Positions 17,857-26,935 of a DNA stretch of 64,000 nucleotides are shown piece by piece. The notes beneath the pieces were generated by a model. The model had not been told where the DNA came from and did no database searches. It saw nothing but the letters and a program-made list of their open reading frames with translations. Source of the DNA: an uncultured Eubacterium sp. (GTDB taxonomy: Bacteria > Bacillota > Clostridia > Lachnospirales > Lachnospiraceae); NCBI RefSeq assembly GCF_934295145.1, contig NZ_CAKRAS010000005.1, positions 1 to 64,000 of the forward strand, written 5' to 3'. A program made the position numbers and the translations under genes. Each line of letters starts with the position of its first letter. Position 1 is the stretch's first letter.

Positions 17857-19056
17857 ATGAATGCCGTTAGTTATATTAAAAAGAATGGAATAAAAAGGGT
17901 TTTTGATGTCTTTTATCATTATAAGCTTGACCTGATCCTACAAAAAGGCTGTAATTTCTTTTTGAAACACAGACCGTTACAGAATATCATTATTATTGAA
18001 AGTCATAATGACTTTGATTCCAATGGCGGTGCTTTTTATGACTACCTGATAAAAAATCATTATAATGATAAGTACAAAATTGTATGGCTGTTAAAAAATA
18101 AGGCTCCGGAATCTTTACCAGCAAATGTTGACTGGTGCTGGTTATATAAACCGAGTCTGAAAAAAGCGTTGTATGTATGCAAGGCAAAAGTATTTACAGC
18201 TGACTGTGTGGTGACAAATAAAGTTCGTGCCGACCAGAAATCATTTTATTTTACTCATGGAGCGGTTTGTCTGAAAAGTGTAATTGGGAAATGTAATCTG
18301 TCTGATTCGGTTGATTATATTCTGTCTCCGTCAGAAGCATATGGACCAATTCAGGCAAAGCAGGGAGGCTTACCATTCCCAAATAACAGATTTGTATATC
18401 TTGGATATCCAAGCTATGACCGGCTGTTTACACCATCAGAAAATGAACTGGCGAAAGTGACGAAAGAGTCTTATCGCAAAGTGGTAATCTGGATGCCTAC
18501 ATTCCGGAAAGGCGGAGGTTATAAACGGAACGACAGTACGAAGGAGCAGCCATTGGGGATTCCAATCATTGAATCAGAGGAAGAATTAAAACAGCTAAAT
18601 GATGCGCTTGTGAAAATGGATATGCTTCTGATCATAAAAATACATCCGATGCAGGATCCGGAGACCATAAAAGTACATGGCATGTCAAATGTCTGTGTGC
18701 TTACAGGAAGCACTGTGAAAAAACTAAATGTAGACAATTACAGACTGTTAAAAGATTCGGATGCGTTATTAAGTGATTATTCCAGTATTGCATATGACTA
18801 TTTGATGCTGAACAGACCAATCGGATATGATTTTTCTGATCTGGATTCTTACACGAATGGTCTTTGTGTGGACAATCCGGACGAATATATTGCAGGTCCT
18901 AAAATTTATTGCTATGATGAATTATTGGGATTCCTGAAAGATGTTTCAGAGGAAAAAGATTCTTATAAAAAGCAGAGAGAAGAACTTTGCGGAAGAATTT
19001 ATAAATATACAGATGGAAACAGCAGCAAGAGAATTGCTGAATTTATGAAGTTATAA
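17857..19056 (+). CDS. CDP-glycerol glycerophosphotransferase family protein (TagB/TagF-like)
   Basis: A 399-residue protein of the Glyphos_transf family, which transfers glycerol-phosphate (or related polyol phosphates) from a CDP donor. Visible family marks are YFTHGAVCLK, the WMPTFRKGGGY segment, the IKIHPMQDP histidine motif, and LLSDYSSIAYDYLML near the C-terminus. It lacks the extra N-terminal domain of long TagF proteins. The TagD-like cytidylyltransferase domain at 20177 could supply its CDP-linked donor. It may add a single phospho-polyol side group rather than a chain. Confidence 0.87.
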   Translation: MNAVSYIKKNGIKRVFDVFYHYKLDLILQKGCNFFLKHRPLQNIIIIESHNDFDSNGGAFYDYLIKNHYNDKYKIVWLLKNKAPESLPANVDWCWLYKPSLKKALYVCKAKVFTADCVVTNKVRADQKSFYFTHGAVCLKSVIGKCNLSDSVDYILSPSEAYGPIQAKQGGLPFPNNRFVYLGYPSYDRLFTPSENELAKVTKESYRKVVIWMPTFRKGGGYKRNDSTKEQPLGIPIIESEEELKQLNDALVKMDMLLIIKIHPMQDPETIKVHGMSNVCVLTGSTVKKLNVDNYRLLKDSDALLSDYSSIAYDYLMLNRPIGYDFSDLDSYTNGLCVDNPDEYIAGPKIYCYDELLGFLKDVSEEKDSYKKQREELCGRIYKYTDGNSSKRIAEFMKL

Positions 19057-19069
19057 AGGAGTGACAAAA

Positions 19070-20143
19070 ATGCTTAATTTTACAGTAGGACCAGTAATGT
19101 CATGTGAAGAGGTTCGTACAATTGGAGCGGAGCAGGTACCGTATTTTAGAACACCGGAATTTTCAAAAATTATGTTTGAAAATGAGAATCTCATGAAGAA
19201 ATTTGCAAAAGCAGATGAAAATGCGCGTGTTGTATTTCTGACCGGATCAGGTACAGCTGCAATGGAAGCAGCAGTCATCAACGTTTTTGATACAAAGGAT
19301 AAAGTACTTATCGTAAATGGCGGAAGTTTTGGACAGCGTTTTGTGAAAATCTGTCAGATTCATCAGATCCCATATACAGAGATCAAACTAGAAATCGGGA
19401 AAAAACTGACACAGGAAATGTTAGATCAGTATGATGGAAAAGATTATACAGGATTTCTTGTAAATATTCATGAGACATCCACCGGTGTGCACTATGACCC
19501 GGTTATGATCAGTGAATTCTGTAAAAAGAACAATATGTTCCTTTTGGTGGATGCAATCAGTTCTTTCCTGGCAGATGAGTTTGACATGGAGAAACTTGGC
19601 GTAGACCTTATGCTGACAGGATCGCAGAAAGCACTTGCGTGCCCTCCGGGTATTTCTGTTATCGTTTTATCTGAACATGCAGTACAGCGTGTATATGAGA
19701 AAACACCACAGTGCCTGTATTTAGATCTGAAAGAAGCGTTAAAAAACGGAGAGCGCGGGCAGACTCCATTCACACCCGCCGTTGGTATCCTGAGACAGAT
19801 TCATGCCCGCTTACAGGAAATTGAAAAAGCAGGCGGCGTAGAGGCTGAAACAGCAAAGATTGCTTCACTGGCAGCAGATTTCAGAGAAAAAATCAAAGAC
19901 ATGCCATTTGAAATCCCGTCTGAATCTATGTCAAATGCGGTAACACCACTTCATCCATTGAATGTTTCTGCTTATAAAATATTTGAGACACTGAAAGATG
20001 AGTATCATATCTGGGTTTGCCCAAATGGTGGTGATCTGGCAGAAAAGATTTTCCGAGTTGGTCATATCGGTGCACTTACAACAGACGATAATACAACACT
20101 GGTGGAAGCTTTGAAAGATATGCAGAACAGAGGACTGTTATAA
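19070..20143 (+). CDS. class V PLP-dependent aminotransferase
   Basis: A 357-residue fold-type I enzyme of the alanine-glyoxylate / 2-aminoethylphosphonate transaminase group. The N-terminal NFTVGPVMS, GSGTAAMEAAV, the VDAISSF cofactor aspartate and the TGSQKALACPPG lysine motif are all visible, so it should be active. ATG 19070 is preceded by AAAGGAG. It sits 34 bp before the TagD-fusion gene. No phosphonate genes (PEP mutase, phosphonopyruvate decarboxylase) are in the window, so an AEP role is unsupported. More likely it aminates a keto precursor of a small polymer substituent, but the substrate is unknown. Confidence 0.8.
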   Translation: MLNFTVGPVMSCEEVRTIGAEQVPYFRTPEFSKIMFENENLMKKFAKADENARVVFLTGSGTAAMEAAVINVFDTKDKVLIVNGGSFGQRFVKICQIHQIPYTEIKLEIGKKLTQEMLDQYDGKDYTGFLVNIHETSTGVHYDPVMISEFCKKNNMFLLVDAISSFLADEFDMEKLGVDLMLTGSQKALACPPGISVIVLSEHAVQRVYEKTPQCLYLDLKEALKNGERGQTPFTPAVGILRQIHARLQEIEKAGGVEAETAKIASLAADFREKIKDMPFEIPSESMSNAVTPLHPLNVSAYKIFETLKDEYHIWVCPNGGDLAEKIFRVGHIGALTTDDNTTLVEALKDMQNRGLL

Positions 20144-20176
20144 TCGTTAAACAGGGGAGAGAAAGGTAATTAAAAG

Positions 20177-21514
20177 ATGACAAAGGTAATAACATATGGA
20201 ACATATGATCTGCTTCATTATGGACATATCCGATTGCTGGAGCGTGCGAAGGCACTGGGAGATTATCTGATCGTTGGTGTGACGGCAGATGATTTTGATA
20301 AAACCAGAGGAAAGATAAATGTGCAACAGTCTTTGATGGAACGTGTACTGGCGGTAAAAAAGACAGGACTTGCAGATGAAATTATCATCGAAGAATATGA
20401 AGGGCAGAAAATCGATGATATTTTGCGTTATAATGTCGATATTTTTACAGTTGGTTCAGACTGGAAGGGGAAATTTGATTATTTAAATGAGTACTGTAAG
20501 GTGGTATATCTGGACAGAACGCAGGGTGTTTCAAGTACAGAGTTACGTTCTCAGAAGCGGCTTGTAAAAATGGGACTTGTCGGAGATACAGGAATTTTTG
20601 AAAAATATCGGCAGGAAGCTGCATTTGCCAATGGCGTGGAAGTTGCAGCGGCTTATACAGAAGATGTTTCTTTAAAACAGAGAGATAATGATATTGTATT
20701 TACAAATGATTATGATAAATTGCTGGAAATCGTAGATGCAGTTTTTATTGTCTCACATCCATCCAAACACTATGAACAGATAAAGAAAGCGCTTCTGAGA
20801 GGAAAACATGTATTATGTGAATCCCCGATCGCATTGAAAAAATCTGAGTGTCAGGAACTTTTTGAAATTGCAGAAAAGAATGATCTGATTCTCATGGATG
20901 CAATCAAAACAGCGTATGCAACTGCTTACCATAGATTACTGCTGCTGGCTAAATCGGGAAAAATTGGAAATATTGTTTCAGTAGATGCTACCTGTACAAG
21001 TACAAAAGAAATGGAAACGCAGACCAGTACCTACGAACGTAGGAACAGCATTTGTGCATGGGGACCAACAGCGCTGCTTCCGGTATTTCAACTGCTTGGA
21101 ACTGATTATGAAAAAAAAGAAGCAAGTTCTTATTTTATGCCGGGAAATGATAACTTTGATCTGTTTACAAAAATTAATTTTAACTTTAAAAATGCAGTGG
21201 CTTCTGTAAAAGTTGGCAAAGGTGTAAAAGCTGAGGGAAATCTGATCATCGCTGGTACAAAAGGATATATTTATGTTCCGGCACCGTGGTGGAAGACAGA
21301 TTATTTTGAAATCCGTTATGAAAATCAGGAAGAAAACAAACGCTATTTTTATCAGTTGGATGGAGAAGGAATCAGATACCAGATTGTTGCCTTTATCAGA
21401 TCAATTGAAAGTAAGCAGTCGAATTCCTATATATCACAGGAACTGTCAGAAAAGATTTGTTCTGTAATTGAAGAATGGAATGAAAAAAAGGATCTGCACA
21501 CAATTACTGTATAA
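20177..21514 (+). CDS. TagD-type cytidylyltransferase fused to a Gfo/Idh/MocA-like domain
   Basis: A 445-residue two-domain protein. Residues 1-130 are a TagD-like nucleotidyltransferase with GTYDLLHYGHIRLL (HxGH at 14-17) and RTQGVSST (114-121), the CTP-handling motifs, so a CDP-alcohol product is expected. Residues 131-445 look like a Gfo/Idh/MocA oxidoreductase, but two hallmarks are altered. The Rossmann glycine motif reads GLVGDTG, and the usual EKP triad, whose Lys is catalytic, reads ESP (215-217). The second domain may therefore be a non-redox or substrate-binding module. Known CDP-ribitol and CDP-mannitol enzymes fuse a cytidylyltransferase to a reductase, so an analogous CDP-polyol or amino-polyol pathway is one possibility. 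Confidence 0.85.
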   Translation: MTKVITYGTYDLLHYGHIRLLERAKALGDYLIVGVTADDFDKTRGKINVQQSLMERVLAVKKTGLADEIIIEEYEGQKIDDILRYNVDIFTVGSDWKGKFDYLNEYCKVVYLDRTQGVSSTELRSQKRLVKMGLVGDTGIFEKYRQEAAFANGVEVAAAYTEDVSLKQRDNDIVFTNDYDKLLEIVDAVFIVSHPSKHYEQIKKALLRGKHVLCESPIALKKSECQELFEIAEKNDLILMDAIKTAYATAYHRLLLLAKSGKIGNIVSVDATCTSTKEMETQTSTYERRNSICAWGPTALLPVFQLLGTDYEKKEASSYFMPGNDNFDLFTKINFNFKNAVASVKVGKGVKAEGNLIIAGTKGYIYVPAPWWKTDYFEIRYENQEENKRYFYQLDGEGIRYQIVAFIRSIESKQSNSYISQELSEKICSVIEEWNEKKDLHTITV

Positions 21515-21546
21515 AAACAGAAAATGAATAAAGAGGATTGAGTACA

Positions 21547-22401
21547 ATGGGAGAGATAAAAGAATTATCACCGGAAGAGTTCAGACAGATGCAGCTGCTT
21601 CAGCTTGATATGTTAGTTGAGTTAGACCGTGTCTGCCGCGAAAATAATATTAATTATACGATTTTTGGCGGAACACTTCTGGGAGCTGTCCGACATAAAG
21701 GATACATTCCGTGGGATGACGACGCAGATGTTGCAATGCTGCGGGAAGATTATGATAAATTTAAAAAAGTAACAGACAAGTTAAATTCAGAAATCTGTTA
21801 TTTTCAGGATCATGATACGGATCCGGAATATCGCTGGGGTTATGGAAAGTTAAGAAGAACAGGCACAACTTATGTGCGCGTAGGTCAGGAGCATTTAAAA
21901 TGTAAAACCGGTGTTTTTATTGATGTTTTCCCTATGGATGACATTCCGCATTCAACCATCGGTCAGATGCTGAATGATTTTTACTGTTTCTGTCTGCGAA
22001 AAATTCTGTGGTCTGAAGTTGGAAAATATAGTACTTCAGAGGACGGAATTCACAGATTGTATTATAAGATTGTATCTCATATATCACCGTCATGGGTGTT
22101 TAAACGTGTGGAAAAAATTGCCCAAAAAAGCAGAAACAGCAGTACAAACCGGGTTCGTACCCTATTATTCCCGGCGACAGGAAAGCTGTACCGGAAAAGA
22201 GAGAACAGTTTAAAGACAAGATATGGTATGCCAAAGGAATGGTTCTTAGATTTGCAGGAATATGAATTTGAAGGAAAGAAACTGATGGGTACCAGAGATT
22301 ATGACACAATTTTAAAATATATTTATAATGATTATATGAAATTGCCGCCAGAAGATAAAAGAGATCCACATGCACCGGTTTCAAGTTACTTTTTTGGATA
22401 A
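21547..22401 (+). CDS. licD: LicD-family phosphotransferase 2
   Basis: A 284-residue LicD protein. The signature GGTLLGAVRHKG then IPWDDDADV lies at about 44-62. The ATG at 21547 is preferred over an in-frame TTG at 21538 that would be only about two bases from the GAGG site. It directly follows the TagD-fusion gene, so its CDP donor might be the product of that enzyme rather than CDP-choline. Alternatively the two LicD proteins place phosphocholine on two different residues, as LicD1/LicD2 do on pneumococcal teichoic acid. Confidence 0.88.
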   Translation: MGEIKELSPEEFRQMQLLQLDMLVELDRVCRENNINYTIFGGTLLGAVRHKGYIPWDDDADVAMLREDYDKFKKVTDKLNSEICYFQDHDTDPEYRWGYGKLRRTGTTYVRVGQEHLKCKTGVFIDVFPMDDIPHSTIGQMLNDFYCFCLRKILWSEVGKYSTSEDGIHRLYYKIVSHISPSWVFKRVEKIAQKSRNSSTNRVRTLLFPATGKLYRKRENSLKTRYGMPKEWFLDLQEYEFEGKKLMGTRDYDTILKYIYNDYMKLPPEDKRDPHAPVSSYFFG

Positions 22402-22413
22402 AGGAGAAGAACA

Positions 22414-23202
22414 TTGATAAGAAAATGCTGCGTGGAAGATATAGAATATCTGAAAGGTATAATTAAAAAAGATATATTTCAAAATGTGTACCTGTATATT
22501 GATACAAGCACATACGGATTTGAAAATCAGGATATTCAGACATGGATTATTTCTGATCATGCGATGGATACGGTAATTGTATATAAATATTATAACAGTC
22601 TGCAGATTTTTGAAATATCAGATCCAAGCGATGAAAATATAAGAGAAATATGTTTTTTGATTGAAAAAAATGACAGTCAAATGTTGTCAGGATCAGTAGA
22701 ACTGATACGAAAAATTTCCTGTCTGCTGCCGGAATGGAAAAAAACGGAAGGCATTATTATGAAAGCCGGACAGGGAGCGGCAAAAGCGGATTCAGAAGTC
22801 TGTAAGGCAAATTCAGATGAGTGCTATGAAATCGCATCACTTATTTGTGCAGATGAAGGAATCGGTGGACATTATTCTGTGGCACTGCTGGAAGAACAGC
22901 TGCAAGACAGAATGCAAAACTGGCATTGTCAGAATTTTGTTTTAAAAGAAAATGGAACGATTGTTGCACATATGGGAACATATGCAGATGTGGAAGGTAT
23001 TGCAGTGTTAGGCGGACTGGTAACAACTCCGGCAGCACGGGGACAGGGATACGGAAAGCGTGTACTGCAAAGCCTGACGGCACAGGTGATAAAGGAGCAG
23101 AAAGTTCCGGTATTATATTGTTATGAACAAAATGTAATGGACTGGTATAGACATCTTGGCTGGACACAGGTTTATAAATGTGCGAAGCTGGAACGTAAAT
23201 GA
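22414..23202 (+). CDS. GNAT-family N-acetyltransferase
   Basis: A 262-residue protein whose C-terminal ~130 residues form a GNAT (FR47-like) domain. Acetyl-CoA binding is shown by VTTPAARGQGYGKRVL and the late WYRHLGW motif. The N-terminal half is not assignable. TTG at 22414 is a supported start (AAGGAG 8 nt upstream). In this context it could acetylate an amino group introduced by the aminotransferase at 19070, but that is inference. Confidence 0.78.
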   Translation: MIRKCCVEDIEYLKGIIKKDIFQNVYLYIDTSTYGFENQDIQTWIISDHAMDTVIVYKYYNSLQIFEISDPSDENIREICFLIEKNDSQMLSGSVELIRKISCLLPEWKKTEGIIMKAGQGAAKADSEVCKANSDECYEIASLICADEGIGGHYSVALLEEQLQDRMQNWHCQNFVLKENGTIVAHMGTYADVEGIAVLGGLVTTPAARGQGYGKRVLQSLTAQVIKEQKVPVLYCYEQNVMDWYRHLGWTQVYKCAKLERK

Positions 23203-23216
23203 CAGGAGGAATACTG

Positions 23217-24380
23217 GTGCCAAATCTGATGGAAAAAAGCAGGATGATAAAATCCAATAGCAGGGAAAGTGTTGCCACAAAACAGAAAGAATATAACTGG
23301 GGAATCGATTTTTTACGGATTGTTTCCATGTTTATGGTTGTATGTCTTCATATGCTTGGAAGAGGTGGAATCCTGGATTATGCCCCTTTTTTATCCGGAA
23401 AATATGAAGTGGTGTGGCTGATTGAAATCGCTGCTTACTGTGCGGTAAACTGCTATGCATTAATTTCCGGATATGTGGGAATACATGGAAAATACCGGTA
23501 TTCAAACTGGGTACTCCTGTGGCTGAGAGTATTATTTTATTCCGTTCTGATTACAGTTGTTTTCAAATTTGCTGCACCTTCTGTAGTGGGACGGTATGAG
23601 TGGACAAGTGCGATCTTCCCGACATCGAGAGAACAATACTGGTATTTTACAGCGTATACAGGATTGTTTCTCCTGATCCCGGTACTTAATTTTTTTATAT
23701 CGCATGCATCAAGAAAACAATTGAAACTGGTTGTTATGTTGGGGATTGTACTGTATTCTGTATTGCCGGAATTATTCAGACGGGATATTTTTGTTACGAA
23801 AGAGGGATACAGTCCAATCTGGATGATCGTTTTGTATATTATTGGCGGTTATCTTGGAAAATACCAGGGATGGAAGAAAAAATCAAAACGACACCTTGGT
23901 TTTATTTATATCGTATGCATAGCGGTAACCTGGTTAGGAAAATTTGTGATTGAACATCATCGTTTTGGTGTGAGTGGAGATACGAATCAGACAACATTTC
24001 TGGTGAGTTACACATCACCGACCATACTATTGGCCGGAATTGCACTGGTTATACTTTTTTCAAAGCTGAATGTAACTGAAAAATGGAAGAAGTTCATAAA
24101 ACTATTTGCACCGGTCTCATTCAGTGTATATCTGATACATTTCCATCCATTGGTGAAAGCGTATATATTGCAGGATCGGTTAAAGGGACTATTAAATTAT
24201 AATGTGGTGCTGATGCTGCTGGCATTTCTGGCAATTGTTGTATCGGTATATTTTATATGTTCTTTTATTGATATGATCAGGGAATATATATTTAAAAAAT
24301 TGAAAGTGAAAGATAGACTGATAAAACTGGAACATAAATATCTTGAAAATACCTGGGATAACATAGAAAGAAAGGGTTAA
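23217..24380 (+). CDS. membrane acyltransferase (acyltransferase-3 family)
   Basis: A 387-residue integral membrane protein with about ten hydrophobic segments, of the family that O-acylates surface sugars. The N-terminal IDFLRIVSMFMVVCLH carries the R/H pattern expected near the start of the family, and PVSFSVYLIHFHP lies near the end. I prefer GTG 23217, 7 nt after AGGAGG; an ATG at 23199 overlaps the previous gene without a site. Likely role: acetylation or succinylation of the exported polymer. Confidence 0.82.
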   Translation: MPNLMEKSRMIKSNSRESVATKQKEYNWGIDFLRIVSMFMVVCLHMLGRGGILDYAPFLSGKYEVVWLIEIAAYCAVNCYALISGYVGIHGKYRYSNWVLLWLRVLFYSVLITVVFKFAAPSVVGRYEWTSAIFPTSREQYWYFTAYTGLFLLIPVLNFFISHASRKQLKLVVMLGIVLYSVLPELFRRDIFVTKEGYSPIWMIVLYIIGGYLGKYQGWKKKSKRHLGFIYIVCIAVTWLGKFVIEHHRFGVSGDTNQTTFLVSYTSPTILLAGIALVILFSKLNVTEKWKKFIKLFAPVSFSVYLIHFHPLVKAYILQDRLKGLLNYNVVLMLLAFLAIVVSVYFICSFIDMIREYIFKKLKVKDRLIKLEHKYLENTWDNIERKG

Positions 24381-24383
24381 GAA

Positions 24384-25706
24384 ATGGAATCAGTATCTAT
24401 GAAAAAAATGTGGGACTCTATCTGGAAGCATAAAATAATCATAATCATATTTGTGCTGCTCTGCTTTGTTGCAGGAGCCGGTCTGGGTGTAAAGAAAGCG
24501 AAATCTGCATCATCCGCATCTGAAGTACAGAAGATTGAAGATTATAAGAGTGGCCTTGATAAGTATGCGGAGGTTATGAAGAATATTGAAGCAAATATTT
24601 CAACCACGCAGGATCAGATTGATGCTTTGCAGAAATATTGTGATTCATCTATCTATATGAAGCTTGATGCATTAAATGTAAACGTGGCTTCTGTGCAGTA
24701 CCGTATTACCGTGAATGGTACAGACAACACACAGGTTTCTTCATCTGGTGTAAGTGAAAAAGTTACAGATATTATAAACGAGTTAACTGCATATGTGAAA
24801 AATGGTGAATGGAAAGCTGCGGTAGAAGAAAAATTGCCGGATGTGCCGGTAGAATATTTGCCGGAAGTGGTTGGCAGCAATTCAACCGGAAATATTTTTA
24901 CTTTGACTGTTATGCATTATGATGCTGATCAGGCAGCAAAAATCAGTAAGGTAATTGATGAGCAGATTCAGAAATATGCAGCTTCTACATTAAAAGAAAA
25001 CGGTGATTTTTCATTTTCTGTTATTTCAAGTAATGTATCTGCCAAGGCAATACCAGAGGTACAGTCAGCACAAAACAGTTATCTTACTTCACTGAAAAAC
25101 TATAAAGACAGCCTGTCTGATCTGCAAAAAGATCAGTTATCACAGCAGATATCAGAGAAAGGTTATATAAAGGACTATAAACCAGACAGCATGGATGCAC
25201 CAAGTGCAAAAAAAGTGCTGGTTCAATATGCCGCTCTGGGAATCATTGCCGGACTGGTGATCAGTTGTGCTCTATTAGCGCTTTTATATGTGTTAAGTGA
25301 TAAATTAAAAGGAACAGAAAATATAAAGGCGGCCGGAATTACTGTTCTTGGTAATTATTCCGCAAAAGAGGGGTATTATCCGGCACTGGAACGCGAAATG
25401 ATAGATTTTGATCTGATCAGAAAAGAACATTCTGTTGAACAGGTATTTTTGGGAATGCTGAGTGATGCGGAAATTGTACAGAAAGCTGCGCAGGAATATC
25501 AGGCTGCAATGGAAAAGAAATCACTTGGTGTAGAAGTCGGAAGCAATATTGAGAATGATTCTGAGATGATGAAGCAATTCGTCGAAATTGGAAACTGTAT
25601 TTTATTTGTTGAAGTCGGAAAAACCACATACACACAGATCAAAGCTTATTTGGAAATTTGCAAAAAATTTAATGTTTCTGTTTTAGGATGTGTTGTAGTT
25701 GAATAA
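24384..25706 (+). CDS. second Wzz-like polysaccharide co-polymerase with kinase-like tail
   Basis: A 440-residue PCP-type protein: N-terminal helix (about 15-30), long extracytoplasmic part with coiled-coil-like NYLTSLKNYKDSLSDLQKDQ-type content, second helix (about 283-304), cytoplasmic tail. The tail ends ILFVEVGKTTYTQIK then SVLGCVVVE, again like the final strand of a BY-kinase but without Walker A. It shares a distinct extracytoplasmic motif with the first Wzz-like protein. It heads a second Wzz-Wzy-Wzx set, suggesting a second polymer or a second control point. Confidence 0.78.
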   Translation: MESVSMKKMWDSIWKHKIIIIIFVLLCFVAGAGLGVKKAKSASSASEVQKIEDYKSGLDKYAEVMKNIEANISTTQDQIDALQKYCDSSIYMKLDALNVNVASVQYRITVNGTDNTQVSSSGVSEKVTDIINELTAYVKNGEWKAAVEEKLPDVPVEYLPEVVGSNSTGNIFTLTVMHYDADQAAKISKVIDEQIQKYAASTLKENGDFSFSVISSNVSAKAIPEVQSAQNSYLTSLKNYKDSLSDLQKDQLSQQISEKGYIKDYKPDSMDAPSAKKVLVQYAALGIIAGLVISCALLALLYVLSDKLKGTENIKAAGITVLGNYSAKEGYYPALEREMIDFDLIRKEHSVEQVFLGMLSDAEIVQKAAQEYQAAMEKKSLGVEVGSNIENDSEMMKQFVEIGNCILFVEVGKTTYTQIKAYLEICKKFNVSVLGCVVVE

Positions 25707-25708
25707 TT

Positions 25709-26935
25709 ATGAAAATATTAAGTAAAACAAAACGGAAAATGTTGTCCGGAATAAGTAACCCGAGTGCAGGAGAACAATTGTACCTGTTGGCATTTTTTGT
25801 TTTTCTGATCAGTGAGACATTTTCGACAACCATGTTTCAGCTTCCGGGGAGTGCATATACACTTTGCAAAGCAGTGGCATGTTTATTGCTGATTATAAAA
25901 GTGTTTCGCTTTGATGAATTTTCGAGAAGAACATTTTTTATATTTGTATTGTTAATACTGGAAGCTATTCTGGTATATGTTAATTCCGGATATATGGAAG
26001 TATTCTTTTGGGTACTTTTTGTGATGAGTGCAAAAAATGTTTCATTTAAGAAAATACTGAAGGTATATCTGATCGTTACGATCAGCATTGTGCTTTTAGC
26101 TTTTTGCGCATCCATGTTGCAGGTGATAGAAAATCTGCAGTATACCAGAGGTGATGGAAAACGGGTCAGAAATTCATTTGGTGCAATTTATACAACGGAT
26201 TTTGCATCACATATTTTTATGATCACGATGTCTGCGTTTTATTTGCTGAAGGACAAGCTGAAGACATGGCATTTTATTCTTGGAGCGGTTGTGGGAGTAT
26301 TGGTTTACTGTTTTTGCAATACACGTCTGGATATGGGCTGTCTGTTTCTTATGCTGATCTGTTTTTATTGCATCAGCCAGGGATATGTTGCAAACGGTAG
26401 AAATATTTTCAGTACAGGAAAAGAAAAGAAGGCTTTACCTTACAGCATGCCAATTGCAGCAGGATTTATGTTTGTCGCATCCTATTTTTATAGTTCTGGA
26501 AATTCTATTTTCCTGGCATTAGACAGTTTTATGTCAGCTAGATTGAAATTGGGGCATAAGGGATTGATGAAATATGGAATGACGTTATTTGGACAGTCGA
26601 TAAAAATGGTTGGAAATGGTGGGACTACAAAGATATCGGCTTCCCAATATTTCTTTATAGACTGTTCGTACCTGTATATTTTTCTGCGATATGGAGTGTT
26701 TTTTTTACTGATCACATTGGCGGTATACATGATGTGCTGCAAAAAGTATCAAAATGATCCATATTTTATAGCAGTTATCATTCTGATATCCATTAATTGT
26801 ATGATCGCGCATCATATCATAGAATTAACGTACAATCCGTTTGCACTGGCATTATTTGCAGCGGCACCGCAATTGGAACAAAGAGACTGTAGGAGTAATA
26901 ATAATAAATGGTCAAGATTAAATCTGTTAAAGTAA
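25709..26935 (+). CDS. Wzy-like polysaccharide polymerase (set 2)
   Basis: A 408-residue polytopic membrane protein (about ten hydrophobic segments) with little recognisable motif content, as usual for Wzy. It lies 2 bp after the second Wzz-like gene and overlaps the second Wzx-like gene by 28 bp, the classic arrangement. It would polymerise repeat units at the outer face. The assignment is by topology and context. Confidence 0.7.
   Translation: MKILSKTKRKMLSGISNPSAGEQLYLLAFFVFLISETFSTTMFQLPGSAYTLCKAVACLLLIIKVFRFDEFSRRTFFIFVLLILEAILVYVNSGYMEVFFWVLFVMSAKNVSFKKILKVYLIVTISIVLLAFCASMLQVIENLQYTRGDGKRVRNSFGAIYTTDFASHIFMITMSAFYLLKDKLKTWHFILGAVVGVLVYCFCNTRLDMGCLFLMLICFYCISQGYVANGRNIFSTGKEKKALPYSMPIAAGFMFVASYFYSSGNSIFLALDSFMSARLKLGHKGLMKYGMTLFGQSIKMVGNGGTTKISASQYFFIDCSYLYIFLRYGVFFLLITLAVYMMCCKKYQNDPYFIAVIILISINCMIAHHIIELTYNPFALALFAAAPQLEQRDCRSNNNKWSRLNLLK

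Noticed and set aside
19070..20143. 2-aminoethylphosphonate transaminase (PhnW) and a phosphonate pathway
   Set aside because: The class V aminotransferase resembles that group, but no PEP mutase, phosphonopyruvate decarboxylase or phosphonate cytidylyltransferase is in the window.
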